A stretch of DNA of 64,000 nucleotides from Haemophilus massiliensis (GCA_000752995.2 LM994636.1:724196-788195); one strand, 5' to 3'; shown: positions 37,235-48,196, counted from the first letter of the stretch. Notes: generated from the letters alone by a model not told the origin. Numbers and translations: made by a program.

Positions 37235-38614
37235 TCAGTCGCTTTTCTTATTGTGCGGATTTCTGGTATCCGTACCTGGTAAATTACACATTAACAGGGC
37301 GTAATTTAAATCAATCTCTTTCGGCACATCCAGAAAGACAAAATGCCCATCGCCGGGCGCCACTTCGACCTGTTCTCCCTTGCGGTTAAGCAACCGTTTG
37401 ATAGTGAAGACAATATTGCCTTGTGGGGTCATCAATTCCACTTCATCGCCGAGTAAAAATTTATTTTTTACCGCCACTTCCGCCAGACCGTCTTTGCGCA
37501 CGCCAGTGAATTCGCCGACAAACTGCTGGCGTTCGGAAATTGAGTAACCGTATTCATAGTTTTGATATTCGTCATGCGTGTGACGGCGTAGAAAACCTTC
37601 GGTATAACCGCGGTGAGCAAGGCTTTCCAGTGTATCCATCAGGCTTTGGTCGAACGGTTTGCCCGCTGCCGCATCGTCAATGGCTTTACGGTACACCTGT
37701 GCGGTTCTGGCGCAATAATAGAAGGATTTGGTGCGCCCTTCGATTTTCAGCGAATGAACCCCCAGCTTTGTCAGTTGTTCCACATGTTGTACGGCGCGCA
37801 GATCCTTTGAATTCATAATGTAAGTGCCGTGTTCATCTTCAAAGGCGGACATTTTTTCTTCCGGACGCTGGCTTTCCGCCAGTAAAAACACTTTATTGGT
37901 CGTCGCGCCGTCGCCCAAGGTAGGGGCAATATTTTTGACCGGAATGTGCTCCGCGGCGTTAACGATATTGCCGATTTCATCTTCTTTGCCCTCGCTGACG
38001 GAATACTCCCAGCGGCAGGCGTTGGTGCAGGTGCCCTGATTTGGATCGCGCTTATTGATATAACCAGACAGCAGGCAGCGCCCGGAATACGCCATACATA
38101 AGGCGCCGTGCACGAAAATTTCAATTTCGATATCCGGCACCTGCCGGCGAATTTCGCCGATTTCCTCAAGCGACAGTTCGCGCGAGAGAATTACGCGGGT
38201 CAGCCCCAATTGCCGCCAAAATTTTACCGTCGCCCAGTTTACCGCATTGGCCTGCACCGACAGGTGAATATCCATATGCGGAAAATGTTCGCGTACTAAC
38301 ATGATTAAACCGGGATCGGACATAATCAGCGCATCGGGATTCATTTCGATGACCGGTTGTAAGTCTTTGATAAAAGTTTTTAATTTGGAATTGTGCGGTG
38401 CGATATTGACCACCACATAGAATTTTTTGCCTAAAGCATGGGCTTCATCAATACCGATTTTTAAATTGGCGTGATTGAATTCATTATTGCGCACGCGCAG
38501 ACTGTAACGCGGTTGACCGGCATACACTGCATCGGCGCCGTAAGCGAAGGCATAGCGCATGTTTTTCAGTGAACCTGCCGGTGAAAGCAGTTCGGGCTTG
38601 AACGGAGTCGTCAT
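37235..38614 (-). CDS. trhP: tRNA 5-hydroxyuridine synthase TrhP (U32 peptidase family)
   Basis: Formerly YegQ. With prephenate as a precursor it makes 5-hydroxyuridine at wobble position 34 of tRNAs that later carry cmo5U or mcmo5U. 459 residues, very close to E. coli YegQ across its length: LSPAGSLKNMRYAFAYGADAVYAG, SVQANAVNWATVKFWRQLG and the U32 family signature around CLLSGYINKRDPNQGTC with several cysteines (an iron-sulfur cluster is likely). ATG at 38614. Two tandem hairpins precede its ribosome site. Confidence 0.95.
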   Translation of the reverse strand: MTTPFKPELLSPAGSLKNMRYAFAYGADAVYAGQPRYSLRVRNNEFNHANLKIGIDEAHALGKKFYVVVNIAPHNSKLKTFIKDLQPVIEMNPDALIMSDPGLIMLVREHFPHMDIHLSVQANAVNWATVKFWRQLGLTRVILSRELSLEEIGEIRRQVPDIEIEIFVHGALCMAYSGRCLLSGYINKRDPNQGTCTNACRWEYSVSEGKEDEIGNIVNAAEHIPVKNIAPTLGDGATTNKVFLLAESQRPEEKMSAFEDEHGTYIMNSKDLRAVQHVEQLTKLGVHSLKIEGRTKSFYYCARTAQVYRKAIDDAAAGKPFDQSLMDTLESLAHRGYTEGFLRRHTHDEYQNYEYGYSISERQQFVGEFTGVRKDGLAEVAVKNKFLLGDEVELMTPQGNIVFTIKRLLNRKGEQVEVAPGDGHFVFLDVPKEIDLNYALLMCNLPGTDTRNPHNKKSD

Positions 38615-38629
38615 AAATTTCTCTTTGTG

Positions 38630-38665
38630 TCTGATTACAAGTCAGAACCTGCCGCGCGGGCAGGT
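38630..38665 (-). other. tandem hairpins in the trhP leader
   Basis: Read on the minus strand, ACCTGCC/GGCAGGT (38665-38647) is followed at once by TCTGA/TCAGA with a 7-base loop (38646-38630), ending 16 bases before the trhP ATG. No U tract follows, so neither is a terminator. They could influence trhP translation. Confidence 0.45.
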
Positions 38666-38710
38666 CATTTAGGGAATGGCTATTGTAGGAGGATTTTCCG
38701 ATTTGTAAAG

Positions 38711-38749
38711 AAAGTGCGGTAGAAATTTTCGATTTTTTCACCGCACTTT
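38711..38749 (-). terminator. uptake-signal hairpin after the large envelope-protein gene
   Basis: AAAGTGCGGT (38711-38720) pairs with ACCGCACTTT (38740-38749) over a 19-base T-rich loop, 5 bases past the stop of the upstream gene. Confidence 0.6.
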
Positions 38750-38754
38750 GCGCT

Positions 38755-40833
38755 TTATTTTACCGTTTGCGGCGTTGCCTCGTCAGTTTCTGTCGGTGCG
38801 ATTGGAACCGCATGATCTTCCGTTTCCGGCTGTTCTATTTCCTGTTCCAGCTGCGACAACGGTTTACCGTTGACGAATTCGCCGTTTGAATTTTTTTCAA
38901 AACGATACACATAGTTATCATTTTCCTGTACAAAGTAAGGCGATAACTGATTGTCCGGTTTGATGATAGTATTCAGCCCTCGCCAGAAACGGCTTTCGCT
39001 TTTCAGTTTGGCTTTGACCGGATTTTCGTCGTTAAGTAACGAAGTTGGTACGTTAAGCGTAATAACCATGTCGGCTTGTTCCAGACGTTCGCCCATCAGT
39101 GTTGCGTGATTTTCGCTCTTGTCGTTTGTTGACGACGGAATATTGACTTGCAGCGATGCGCTGATGTCGGCGCTTTCGCTTGCTGGTACGGAATCCAGAT
39201 TAGCGCCGATATCGCCTGTCATGCTGAAGCCGATATTAATGACATCAGCCAGCTGTTTGGATAGGGTTTTCTCCGTCAAATTGGCGGCGCAATAAGCATC
39301 GATGAGGTGCTGAGAACAAATGTAATACGGCAACAGGCGCTGAAAATCGCCCACCTTAGCCGGCAGATTCAGGCTAACGTTACTGAGTTGTAGACCGTCC
39401 TGTTCATTGCGATATTTTTCCAGCGTACCGTCAAGTTTAATGGCATAGCCGCTCTCGTCTGCTGGCGTTTCAGTATAGTTTAGATTTAAGCCGTTAACTT
39501 GCGTATTTTCCTGCCAAGACAAGCGGTTAACACGTAGTTTGAGCGCCGTGGTTTCATTGAAATTGTGGGCGAAATCCGTTAATGCCGTTAAAAATTCCGG
39601 GTTATCTTTTGCCGGCGCTTTGTTTTCGTTATTATCCGGTGTGCGGTTAAATAACGTAAAAGCACCTTTCAGCCACGTTAAACGGGCGGCTAAATCAGAC
39701 TGAGAAACCTTGTTTTCCAACTCAATGCCACTTATGCTCAATGCTTGTTTGGTTTGCGGATTGGCGGTCAGTTCATCAAGGCGAAAGGTCAGATTAAATT
39801 CGGCATTGTGTTTGTCCTGGTAATTGCCTTTAAACACTAAATTGGCATTTTTCAGCGCAAGGACGGTTTGCTGCTGTTGTGGCACATTCAATGCCGCTAT
39901 GCTGATATTGGCTTCCGATTGTCGGTTATTAAACAAGAGATCCAATAGTAGGTTGATCGCTTTTGAATAATCAATGCTGTTTTTATCCGACATATTCAAA
40001 ATATTCGCAAAAACCAGCTCATTCGGGATGCCGTTTTGTGCGGTAGAAATCTGCAATCCGCTGATTTCAATTTTATCCTCTTTGCGGTTTTTATCGGAAA
40101 GATATACTTTTTCCCCATTGATATTTGTGCTGAGATCATAGGTATTGGCGGAAACCGATTTATTAATGCTGTAATTGAGTTTATTCAGCTGAATATGGGT
40201 GTTATCGCCGTCCAACAGATAAATATCCGCATTGTTCAGACTAAGGTCAAGATCCGCCAGATCGTACTGGCTACGTCCGACCGGAATGAGCGTCAAATTC
40301 GTTTTCAACCCGCTGATTTTGGAATTGGCGTCATAGTTAAAGCCTGTCAGTCGGCTTTGAATTTCCATAAATTTTGTTTTAGAAGCAAAATTCAGATCAA
40401 CTTCCAGTGTTTGTGAGGTATTCGCCAGATCACGGAACTGAGTTGAAATGCTGGATTGCAGATAATCACCGATCACTGAAAATTTACTGCTGATCATATT
40501 CTTATCAATGGTGATTTTCAGTTTTTTATTTAGCTCCCGCACCAGATTTTGCGGCAGTTCCGATTCTGCGGTTACGGCAAAGGGCAGGGCGGTCAGTTTG
40601 GTGTTGATAATATCGGTTTGTTGCGCATTAGCGTCGGTAATGCTGAATGTTAGCTCGCGACTGAAGAAATTGGCATTTTGCTGGGTGACGTTTAATGTCA
40701 GCTGATCGCGCAGCGAATAAGGAAAATTCTGTAAAACCTGATCAATTTTATAATTGGTATAAAATTGAGCGCCGATGCCTAAAGCGACGGCGATTGCGGA
40801 TAAGGTCAAGGTGACTTTAGCTTTTTTATTCAT
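38755..40833 (-). CDS. large membrane-anchored periplasmic protein of unknown function
   Basis: 692 residues. One N-terminal hydrophobic anchor (about 6-24) preceded by lysines, then a long, probably beta-rich periplasmic region rich in Asn, Leu and Ser, with only two cysteines (in the segment around YICSQHLIDAYCAAN) that could form a disulfide, and an acidic Pro/Thr/Glu C-terminal tail. The layout (anchor, short linker with YxxNY, then a sequence like NANFFSRELTFSI) recalls the YdgA/DUF945 protein at 18305, but similarity is weak and I assign no family. I chose the ATG at 40833 (AGGA upstream); the longer frame from 40923 lacks one. Confidence 0.6.
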   Translation of the reverse strand: MNKKAKVTLTLSAIAVALGIGAQFYTNYKIDQVLQNFPYSLRDQLTLNVTQQNANFFSRELTFSITDANAQQTDIINTKLTALPFAVTAESELPQNLVRELNKKLKITIDKNMISSKFSVIGDYLQSSISTQFRDLANTSQTLEVDLNFASKTKFMEIQSRLTGFNYDANSKISGLKTNLTLIPVGRSQYDLADLDLSLNNADIYLLDGDNTHIQLNKLNYSINKSVSANTYDLSTNINGEKVYLSDKNRKEDKIEISGLQISTAQNGIPNELVFANILNMSDKNSIDYSKAINLLLDLLFNNRQSEANISIAALNVPQQQQTVLALKNANLVFKGNYQDKHNAEFNLTFRLDELTANPQTKQALSISGIELENKVSQSDLAARLTWLKGAFTLFNRTPDNNENKAPAKDNPEFLTALTDFAHNFNETTALKLRVNRLSWQENTQVNGLNLNYTETPADESGYAIKLDGTLEKYRNEQDGLQLSNVSLNLPAKVGDFQRLLPYYICSQHLIDAYCAANLTEKTLSKQLADVINIGFSMTGDIGANLDSVPASESADISASLQVNIPSSTNDKSENHATLMGERLEQADMVITLNVPTSLLNDENPVKAKLKSESRFWRGLNTIIKPDNQLSPYFVQENDNYVYRFEKNSNGEFVNGKPLSQLEQEIEQPETEDHAVPIAPTETDEATPQTVK

Positions 40834-40945
40834 CTTATTCCTAAACTTAACAAGTTGAAATTTCCTTGAGTATAGCGAATTCGCCAGGTGACTACAAATA
40901 AGTTTATTATGAATTCCGTTCATGAAAATAATGAAATATTTGAAA

Positions 40946-40974
40946 TTGACACATGTTCATTCTACGATTAATTT
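40946..40974 (+). promoter_or_regulatory. metF promoter
   Basis: Perfect -35 TTGACA (40946-40951), 17-base spacer, -10 TAATTT (40969-40974); start near 40981, giving an 84-base leader. No clear MetJ box (AGACGTCT repeats) is seen. Confidence 0.7.
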
Positions 40975-41025
40975 TAATGCCGAAATCTGTTGATTATTCA
41001 TCTTTGCATGAATTGTTGATAATGA

Positions 41026-41949
<924 letters not shown>

Positions 41950-41972
41950 GGCGTAAAACGTTCGAATTTTAC

Positions 41973-42016
41973 ACCGCACTTTGTTTGCATCTATGCTTAA
42001 AGTGCGGTGATTTTTT
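41973..42016. terminator. uptake-signal terminator between convergent metF and znuB
   Basis: ACCGCACTTT (41973-41982) pairs with AAAGTGCGGT (41999-42008) across 16 bases, followed by six T on the plus strand at 42011-42016. Best read as the metF terminator; it may serve znuB in the other direction. Confidence 0.75.
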
Positions 42017-42800
42017 AGTTCGTTTCTTTCTTGAATAATGACAATAAAAATAACAAAGTCGAACAGATCACCACAGACGGACCGGCGGCAGTATCGTAAA
42101 ATGCCGATAAGGTTAAGCCCAGCGATACGGAGAGCATGCTGACCAGTATGCCGATCCCCACCATGGTTTCCGGGGTGCGGGCGAAACGTCGGGCGGTTGC
42201 GGCGGGGATAATCAGCAGCGACGTAATGATCAGTGCACCGACGAATTTCATGCTCAGCGCAATAGTTAGCGCGGTCAGCATCATTAAGATAAAACGCATC
42301 CGGCGAATATTAATCCCTTCCACTTGGGCCAGTTCCGGGCTGACGGTGGTGGACAGCAGCGGTTTCCAGAAATAAAACAGCGCCAGCATCACGAAAACCG
42401 CTCCGCCGCCGATAAAATATAAATCCTCGTAACTGATTGCCAGCAGATCGCCGAACAGATACGCCATTAAATCTACCCGCACATTGTGCAGCAATCCGAC
42501 AGTTACCACCCCGAGAGAAAGACAGCTGTGCGCGATAATACCGAGCAGCGTGTCAACCGAAAACTGGGTGTTGCTTTCCAGCCAGACCATCAGCACCGCA
42601 ATTAGCAAGGTAAGGACGACAATCGCCAGGTAAGGATTGATTTGCAGAAACATACCCAGCGCTACACCGAGCAACGCGGAATGCGCCAGCGTATCACCGA
42701 AATAAGCCATTTTTCGCCAAACCACAAAGGCACCGAGCGGAGCGGTGATTAATGACAGTAAAATCCCGGTCAGCCAAGCGGGAAGCAAAATATCAAACAT
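42015..42800 (-). CDS. znuB: zinc ABC transporter permease
   Basis: Inner-membrane channel of the high-affinity zinc importer. 261 residues with about eight membrane segments. Characteristic stretches are [27 protein letters not shown] near 23-49 and [36 protein letters not shown] near 170-205, typical of metal permeases of the ABC-3 family. It follows znuC with a one-base overlap. The binding protein gene znuA is not here; in H. influenzae it is also elsewhere. Confidence 0.95.
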   Translation of the reverse strand: MFDILLPAWLTGILLSLITAPLGAFVVWRKMAYFGDTLAHSALLGVALGMFLQINPYLAIVVLTLLIAVLMVWLESNTQFSVDTLLGIIAHSCLSLGVVTVGLLHNVRVDLMAYLFGDLLAISYEDLYFIGGGAVFVMLALFYFWKPLLSTTVSPELAQVEGINIRRMRFILMMLTALTIALSMKFVGALIITSLLIIPAATARRFARTPETMVGIGILVSMLSVSLGLTLSAFYDTAAGPSVVICSTLLFLLSLFKKETN

Positions 42801-43606
42801 TAGTTATCCTTGTTTTTTAGCCGATGGACGCATTGCTGCGAATGAAAATAACGATTGCAGCAGACGTCGCCGTGAATGTCGTGTTTATGGTTATGATGAT
42901 GGGTGTAAAAAGCGATATTTTTCGATAATTGATCGCCGAAGAAATGAATAAAAGTGGGATCATTGGACACGCTTTCCGGGCTGCCGGCGCAGCATACGTG
43001 CTGATTAATGCACAGCACTTCGTTAGTATCCGCCATAACGATATGCAGATCATGGGAAACCATTAACACCGCGCAGTTAAGTGTCTCCCGTGTTTGATGA
43101 ATTAGTTGATATAGTTCCGCCTGTCCGTTAATATCCACGCCCTGCGTCGGTTCGTCCAATACCAGCAGATGCGGTTTGTTTAAAATGGCGCGTGCCAGCA
43201 ATACCCGCTGCATTTCCCCACCGGACAGCTTCTGCATACTGTTATGCAGTAATTCGCTGATTGATAATAACGCCAGTGTGTCGCGGATTGCGCTTGTGCT
43301 GATTCCTTTTTTCAGCGACAGGAATTTTTCCACGGTCATTGGCAGACTGTGATCCAGATGAATTTTCTGCGGCACATAGCCGATCCGCACATTGCGGTGA
43401 TAAATGACTTCACCGGAGGTGGGCGGTAGCAGTTTCAGCAGCACCTTTAATAAGGTAGACTTACCGCCGCCGTTCGGGCCGACAATAGTAATCACCGAAT
43501 TGGGATAAATGGTTAAATTGATATTCTGTAAAGCGTTTTTCTGCTCAAAACGCACATTTATATGCTTTAACTCAATCAGGGGATGTGTTACGGAACGGAT
43601 CTGCAT
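42800..43606 (-). CDS. znuC: zinc ABC transporter ATP-binding protein
   Basis: ATPase of the ZnuABC zinc importer. 268 residues from the ATG at 43606 (a TTG at 43621 would add five). Walker [10 protein letters not shown] (about 43-51), signature LSGGEMQR, Walker [11 protein letters not shown] and the switch histidine in VSHDLH are present. The C-terminal 40 residues are rich in His and Cys ([14 protein letters not shown], then CC and further histidines) and probably bind zinc. A promoter (TTGTTA, 17 bases, TATTTT) is at 43668-43640, giving a very short leader. Confidence 0.93.
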   Translation of the reverse strand: MQIRSVTHPLIELKHINVRFEQKNALQNINLTIYPNSVITIVGPNGGGKSTLLKVLLKLLPPTSGEVIYHRNVRIGYVPQKIHLDHSLPMTVEKFLSLKKGISTSAIRDTLALLSISELLHNSMQKLSGGEMQRVLLARAILNKPHLLVLDEPTQGVDINGQAELYQLIHQTRETLNCAVLMVSHDLHIVMADTNEVLCINQHVCCAGSPESVSNDPTFIHFFGDQLSKNIAFYTHHHNHKHDIHGDVCCNRYFHSQQCVHRLKNKDN

Positions 43607-43639
43607 TGTCGCTGTATTCAACTGCCAAATAATCGGCTT

Positions 43640-43668
43640 AAAATAGCTTATTTTCCTGTTTTTAACAA
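43640..43668 (-). promoter_or_regulatory. znuCB promoter
   Basis: Minus strand: -35 TTGTTA (43668-43663), 17-base spacer, -10 TATTTT (43645-43640), start about 43633. A short palindrome AATTAT-GTTT-ATAATT (43679-43694) just upstream is a weak candidate for Zur. Confidence 0.5.
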
Positions 43669-43802
43669 GTTGAACATGAATTATGTTTATAATTTATTCG
43701 GTTAATGGTTTTTTTCAATTTCGCGCTGAATTTTTTGCACTATCATTGGTCTGAATAGCATGCAATCATCTTATGCAGTGGTCATCAAAGGAAAAATAGG
43801 TA

Positions 43803-45365
43803 GTGCGGCACGTTAAGTTGGCAAGGGACAGACGGAAAAGAAAATCGCGGATTAAAGCAGCGATTTTCTTTTTGGCGATTCTATCTATTCTGGCCGGAAT
43901 GCTGCTGAGTCTGAAAGAAACAGTGGAAACCAAACTGGATACCGTTGTTGTCAGCGATCAAAACCAATACCGCTCTTTAACCGATACCACACCGCTCGAG
44001 CCCGATTCGGTGAGCACGCAGTTTACCGATGTGAAGGAGCTTGCCGATGCGCCCGCATCAACCGAAGCCAATGCTGTTTCTATGGCGCTGAACACCGCGA
44101 TGCGCATAACCTTGTTGCACAATTTGCCGCAGCAGAGTCCGCTTCCGCCGCCGACGGAAGACGCCACCTCCTATGATGACGATTTGCAGGGGCAGGATGA
44201 TGAAGTGGATCAGGTCAATCTGGATGAAGATGACGGCATGTCGCAGCTGCCGGAAGATGCGCAAAGTGTGCTAAATGATTTGCTGGATGTGGCGGATCAG
44301 GCGCTGCGGATTAAAAATCAGTTCAGCCATACAGTGGTGCGCGGTGATACGCTGAGAGATGTGCTGGAACAGTCCGGTCTTGAGGATGAAACCAGCAAGA
44401 ACTTAATTGCTGCCTATCCTGAATTGAAAAAACTGAAAGCCGGACAGCAGTTTTACTGGATTTTAAACCGTGATAATGAGCTGGAATATTTAAATTGGCT
44501 GGTTTCGGAAAAAGAAGAGCGCATTTACGAACGACAGCAAGACGGAAAATTCAAGCGCCAGATTCTGGAAAAGAAAAGTATCTGGAAAAAAGAAACCTTG
44601 AAAGGGCAGATTACCGGTTCTTTTGCGACGAGCCTGCGTCGATTAGGGCTGGACGGTAAACAGATCAGTCAATTAATCACGGCGCTGCAATGGCAGATCA
44701 GCATGAACAGACTGAAAAAAGGCGATAAATTTGCCGTATTGGTGTCGCGCGAATATCTGGATAACAAATTAACCGGCCAAGGGAATGTGGAGGCGATTCA
44801 CATTATTTCCGGCGGAAAAAGCTATTATGCCATTCAAGCCGGTAACGGGCGGTATTACAGCCGTCAGGGCGAAACACTGGGAAAAGGTTTTGCCCGTTAT
44901 CCCATGCAGCGTCAGGCGCGGGTTTCCTCGCCGTTTAATCCGGCGCGCCGACATCCGGTCACCGGTCGTGTTCGTCCGCATAATGGTGTGGATTTTGCAA
45001 TGTCTATCGGCACACCGATCATTGCGCCGGCAGACGGGCGGGTAGAAAAAGTGGCATATCAGGCAAGCGGTGCGGGACGCTATATTGTTATCCGTCACGG
45101 TCGTGAATATCAGACTGTTTATATGCATTTAAGCAAGCCTTTGGTGAAAGCCGGCCAAAGCGTAAAACGCGGCGAACGCATTGCGTTATCGGGCAACACC
45201 GGACGTTCTACCGGTCCGCATTTGCATTATGAATTTCATATTAACGGTCGCCCGGTTAATCCGTTGACGGTCAAATTGCCGGGCACCAGCAGTGAAATGT
45301 CAACGGCGGAACGTCGTCAATTCTTGCTTCGCGCGAAAGAAGCGGAGCGACAGTTAAAAATGTAG
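43803..45365 (+). CDS. mepM: murein DD-endopeptidase MepM (M23 family, OapA/LysM regions)
   Basis: Envelope zinc endopeptidase that cuts peptide cross-links to let peptidoglycan grow. 520 residues. An N-terminal membrane anchor (about 19-38), an acidic low-complexity linker (about 95-150), an opacity-associated/LysM-like region ([17 protein letters not shown] near 180) and a C-terminal M23 domain with PHNGVDFA (His and Asp ligands) and GPHLHYEF (HxH). The start is GTG at 43803; no better ATG exists, and AGG lies just upstream. It is divergent from znuC, as in H. influenzae and E. coli. Confidence 0.92.
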   Translation: MRHVKLARDRRKRKSRIKAAIFFLAILSILAGMLLSLKETVETKLDTVVVSDQNQYRSLTDTTPLEPDSVSTQFTDVKELADAPASTEANAVSMALNTAMRITLLHNLPQQSPLPPPTEDATSYDDDLQGQDDEVDQVNLDEDDGMSQLPEDAQSVLNDLLDVADQALRIKNQFSHTVVRGDTLRDVLEQSGLEDETSKNLIAAYPELKKLKAGQQFYWILNRDNELEYLNWLVSEKEERIYERQQDGKFKRQILEKKSIWKKETLKGQITGSFATSLRRLGLDGKQISQLITALQWQISMNRLKKGDKFAVLVSREYLDNKLTGQGNVEAIHIISGGKSYYAIQAGNGRYYSRQGETLGKGFARYPMQRQARVSSPFNPARRHPVTGRVRPHNGVDFAMSIGTPIIAPADGRVEKVAYQASGAGRYIVIRHGREYQTVYMHLSKPLVKAGQSVKRGERIALSGNTGRSTGPHLHYEFHINGRPVNPLTVKLPGTSSEMSTAERRQFLLRAKEAERQLKM

Positions 45366-45446
45366 GCTAATTTAGTTTTCTCCTGGTAGTAAGCAAAAGT
45401 GCGGTGGAAAAAATCGACGTTTCCGCTGCATTTTTTATGCTTGTTG

Positions 45447-45499
45447 TTGCACTTGAAATTAGGCATGATAATATGCTTATTTATTCATAATAATTATTC
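45447..45499 (+). promoter_or_regulatory. promoter and Fur box of the siderophore transport operon
   Basis: -35 TTGCAC (45447-45452), 16-base spacer, -10 TAATAT (45469-45474). Directly downstream, over the expected start, is TCATAAT-A-ATTATTC (45485-45499), which matches the 7-1-7 Fur pattern TGATAATNATTATCA at 11 of 14 positions. The geometry suits iron-dependent repression. Confidence 0.7.
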
Positions 45500-45525
45500 T
45501 CATTTTTAGTTTTATATAGCATATT

Positions 45526-46479
45526 ATGATTAAACGCCGTTATCTGTTTATCTTATTATTGTTGCTTTCTGTGATTTCGCTTTTTCTCGGGGTGAGTACG
45601 GTGAATCTGCAAGGGTTATTGCATTTTGACCCCATGCAATGGCAAATCTTTTTAATCAGCCGCATTCCGCGCCTGATCAGCATTCTTATCGCTGGCGCCG
45701 CCTTAAGTATTTGCGGTTTGGTGATGCAGCAACTCAGCCGCAACCGCTTTGTCTCACCGACCACGGCGGGCACGATGGACAGCGCGCGTTTAGGTATTTT
45801 AATTGCGATATTACTGTTTCCAGGCGCTTCCATGCTGTTAAAAACCGCGGTCGCCATAGTGGTTTCATTTGTCGGCACGCTGTTATTTATGACGATTTTA
45901 TCCCGCTTGAAGTTTAAAGATACAATTTTCGTGCCGTTGGTCGGCATTATGTTCGGCAATATTATCAGCTCAATTACCGCGTTTATCGCCTATCAGCAGG
46001 ATTTGTTGCAAAATCTTTCCGGCTGGCTACAAGGAGATTTTTCGCTGGTGATGTCCGGGCGCTATGAAATACTGTATTTCAGCATTCCCGCTTTGTTAAT
46101 TGCCTATCTGTTCGCCAACCGTTTTTCCATTGTCGGCATGGGACAGGACTTCGCCACTAATCTCGGGTTGAATTATCAGCAGGTGTTGTATCTGGGGTTG
46201 GCGATTGTGGCGACAGTGTCGTCCATTGTGATTGTTTCGGTGGGGGTGATTCCGTTTTTGGGGCTGATTATCCCGAATATCGTCACCCTGTATTTAGGTG
46301 ATAATCTGAAAAAAATATTGTCGCATACTGCACTGTTGGGTGCGGTATTTGTGCTGGTGTGTGATATTCTGGGACGTTCGGTGATCTATCCGTACGAAAT
46401 TTCTATTAATGCTATGGTCGGCGTGTTCGGTAGCGGTATTTTCTTGTATTTATTATTGAAACGGTATCAGCATGGCTAA
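45526..46479 (+). CDS. iron-siderophore ABC transporter permease (FatD/CeuB/VctD type)
   Basis: First of two inner-membrane permeases for ferric-siderophore import. 317 residues with about nine membrane segments. FecCD-family marks: SRIPRLISILIAGAALSICGLVMQQL near 44-70 and GVIPFLGLIIPNIV near 245, the region that docks the ATPase. ATG at 45526. It overlaps the second permease by 8 bases. Closest in type to FatD, CeuB and VctD by pattern; the cognate siderophore cannot be told from sequence. Confidence 0.88.
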   Translation: MIKRRYLFILLLLLSVISLFLGVSTVNLQGLLHFDPMQWQIFLISRIPRLISILIAGAALSICGLVMQQLSRNRFVSPTTAGTMDSARLGILIAILLFPGASMLLKTAVAIVVSFVGTLLFMTILSRLKFKDTIFVPLVGIMFGNIISSITAFIAYQQDLLQNLSGWLQGDFSLVMSGRYEILYFSIPALLIAYLFANRFSIVGMGQDFATNLGLNYQQVLYLGLAIVATVSSIVIVSVGVIPFLGLIIPNIVTLYLGDNLKKILSHTALLGAVFVLVCDILGRSVIYPYEISINAMVGVFGSGIFLYLLLKRYQHG

Positions 46480-47437
46480 AACAACACCGCACTTTCGCCA
46501 GCTGATAATACTGGCGATATTAGCCATACTTGCTGTGGCGTTATATTTGTTTTACAACTTACCTAATCGCTGGGAATACGCACTGCATAGTCGTGTGCTG
46601 GCGGTGACCGCCATTGTGGTGACCGGTATGTCGGTTGCGCTGGCGACAATGATCTTTATGACTATCGCCAATAACCGAATTCTTACTCCGACGATTTTGG
46701 GGCTGGATAATCTGTATCTGCTGATTCAGACCGGTATTATCTTTGTGTTCGGGTCCGGCACATTGATGGCAATCGACTCGGTGCTGCTGTTTGTACTCTG
46801 TACCGGCGCTATGGTACTGTTTTCGCTACTGTTATATCATTTTTTATTTAATCAAGCGCAGCAAAATATTTTTTTCCTGTTACTGGTCGGCATTATTTTC
46901 GGCACCTTCTTTCAAAGTCTGACGACCTTTATGGAAGTGTTGATCGATCCGAATGAGTTTCAGATTGCGCAGGATATCGGTTTCGCCAGCTTTAACCGCA
47001 TCAACATCAATATTTTATGGTTCGCACTGGCAATTTTGATCGCTGCCATTATCTATGCCGTCCGTTACCTGCCTTATTTTGATGTGCTGTCATTAGGGCG
47101 CGATCAGGCCGTTAACCTCGGTGTGGATTATCACAAAATTGCAAAACGCCTGCTGATTCTGGTAGCGATTTTAACCTCGGTTTCCACCGCACTTGTCGGT
47201 CCGCTGACCTTTCTCGGTCTGCTGGTGATGAATGTTACTTTTGAATTTATCCGCACTTATCGGCATTCGGTACTGATTCCGGCGGCGATGCTGATTGCCG
47301 TGATTACGCTGGTATTCGGTCAGCTTTTGGTCTCACAGGTGTTCAGTTTCAATACCACATTGAGCATTATTGTGAATTTTGTCGGCGGCGTTTATTTTAT
47401 CTATCTATTATTACGAGCGAGTAAAAAATGGCAATAG
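46472..47437 (+). CDS. iron-siderophore ABC transporter permease (FatC/CeuC/VctG type)
   Basis: Second FecCD-family permease, pairing with the first to form the channel. 321 residues, about nine membrane segments. AVTAIVVTGMSVALATMIF near 48-66 and LVGPLTFLGLLVMNV near 235-250 are the conserved helices. The start ATG overlaps the previous stop (ATGGCTAA) and its own stop overlaps the ATPase gene by 10 bases, so translation is coupled through the operon. Confidence 0.88.
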   Translation: MAKTTPHFRQLIILAILAILAVALYLFYNLPNRWEYALHSRVLAVTAIVVTGMSVALATMIFMTIANNRILTPTILGLDNLYLLIQTGIIFVFGSGTLMAIDSVLLFVLCTGAMVLFSLLLYHFLFNQAQQNIFFLLLVGIIFGTFFQSLTTFMEVLIDPNEFQIAQDIGFASFNRININILWFALAILIAAIIYAVRYLPYFDVLSLGRDQAVNLGVDYHKIAKRLLILVAILTSVSTALVGPLTFLGLLVMNVTFEFIRTYRHSVLIPAAMLIAVITLVFGQLLVSQVFSFNTTLSIIVNFVGGVYFIYLLLRASKKWQ

Positions 47438-48192
47438 AAATTAGGAATATCAATAAAAGTTACGGTGGCAAAAAGGTGGTGGACAATGTGTCACTGACGA
47501 TCCCGCAGGGAAAAATCACCTCTTTTATCGGTCCTAACGGTGCGGGTAAAAGCACGTTACTGTCAATTATCAGCCGACTGCAAAATGCCGATAGCGGTGA
47601 AATTTATCTTAACGGCACACTGTTGAACGAACAGAAAAGCGCCGATATTGCCAAGCAGCTGTCAATTTTAAAACAGTCAAATCACATTAATTTGCGTCTG
47701 ACAGTGGAAGAGTTGGTCAGTTTCGGGCGCTTTCCTTACAGCAAAGGAAATTTAACCGAAAATGACCGCACTTTTATTAATAATGCCATTGAATATATGA
47801 ACCTGGCGCCGTTGCGCCAACGCTATATCGACAATCTCAGCGGCGGTCAGCTACAGCGCGCTTACATCGCCATGACGCTGGCACAGGACACTGATTACAT
47901 TTTGCTTGATGAACCGCTGAACAATCTGGATATGAAACATTCGGTACAGATTATGCGCGTGCTGCGTAAGTTGACCACCGAGCTAAATAAAACCGTGGTT
48001 ATCGTCATTCACGATATTAATTTTGCCTCCTGTTATTCGGATTATATCGTCGCCATGAAAGCCGGTAAACTGGTGCAGCAGGGCGAAGTGAACCACATTA
48101 TGCAGGAAACGGTATTGCAGTCGATTTATGATATGCCGATCCCGATTCAGGAAATCAACCGGCATAAAATCGCCGTTTATTTTAGAAATTAA
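47428..48192 (+). CDS. iron-siderophore ABC transporter ATP-binding protein (FatE/CeuD/VctC type)
   Basis: ATPase that energises siderophore import. 254 residues. Walker A GPNGAGKST (about 32-40), signature LSGGQLQRAYIAMTLAQ, Walker B YILLDEPLNNLD and the switch histidine in VIHDINFASCY are intact. The ENL-to-NNLD pattern is typical of FepC-like proteins. It overlaps the second permease by 10 bases and is followed after 25 bases by the binding-protein gene. Confidence 0.92.
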   Translation: MAIEIRNINKSYGGKKVVDNVSLTIPQGKITSFIGPNGAGKSTLLSIISRLQNADSGEIYLNGTLLNEQKSADIAKQLSILKQSNHINLRLTVEELVSFGRFPYSKGNLTENDRTFINNAIEYMNLAPLRQRYIDNLSGGQLQRAYIAMTLAQDTDYILLDEPLNNLDMKHSVQIMRVLRKLTTELNKTVVIVIHDINFASCYSDYIVAMKAGKLVQQGEVNHIMQETVLQSIYDMPIPIQEINRHKIAVYFRN

Positions 48193-48196
48193 TCAC

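Noticed and set aside
45540..45959. 139-codon minus-strand frame inside the first siderophore permease
   Set aside because: Shadow of a membrane-protein gene with conserved FecCD motifs on the other strand.
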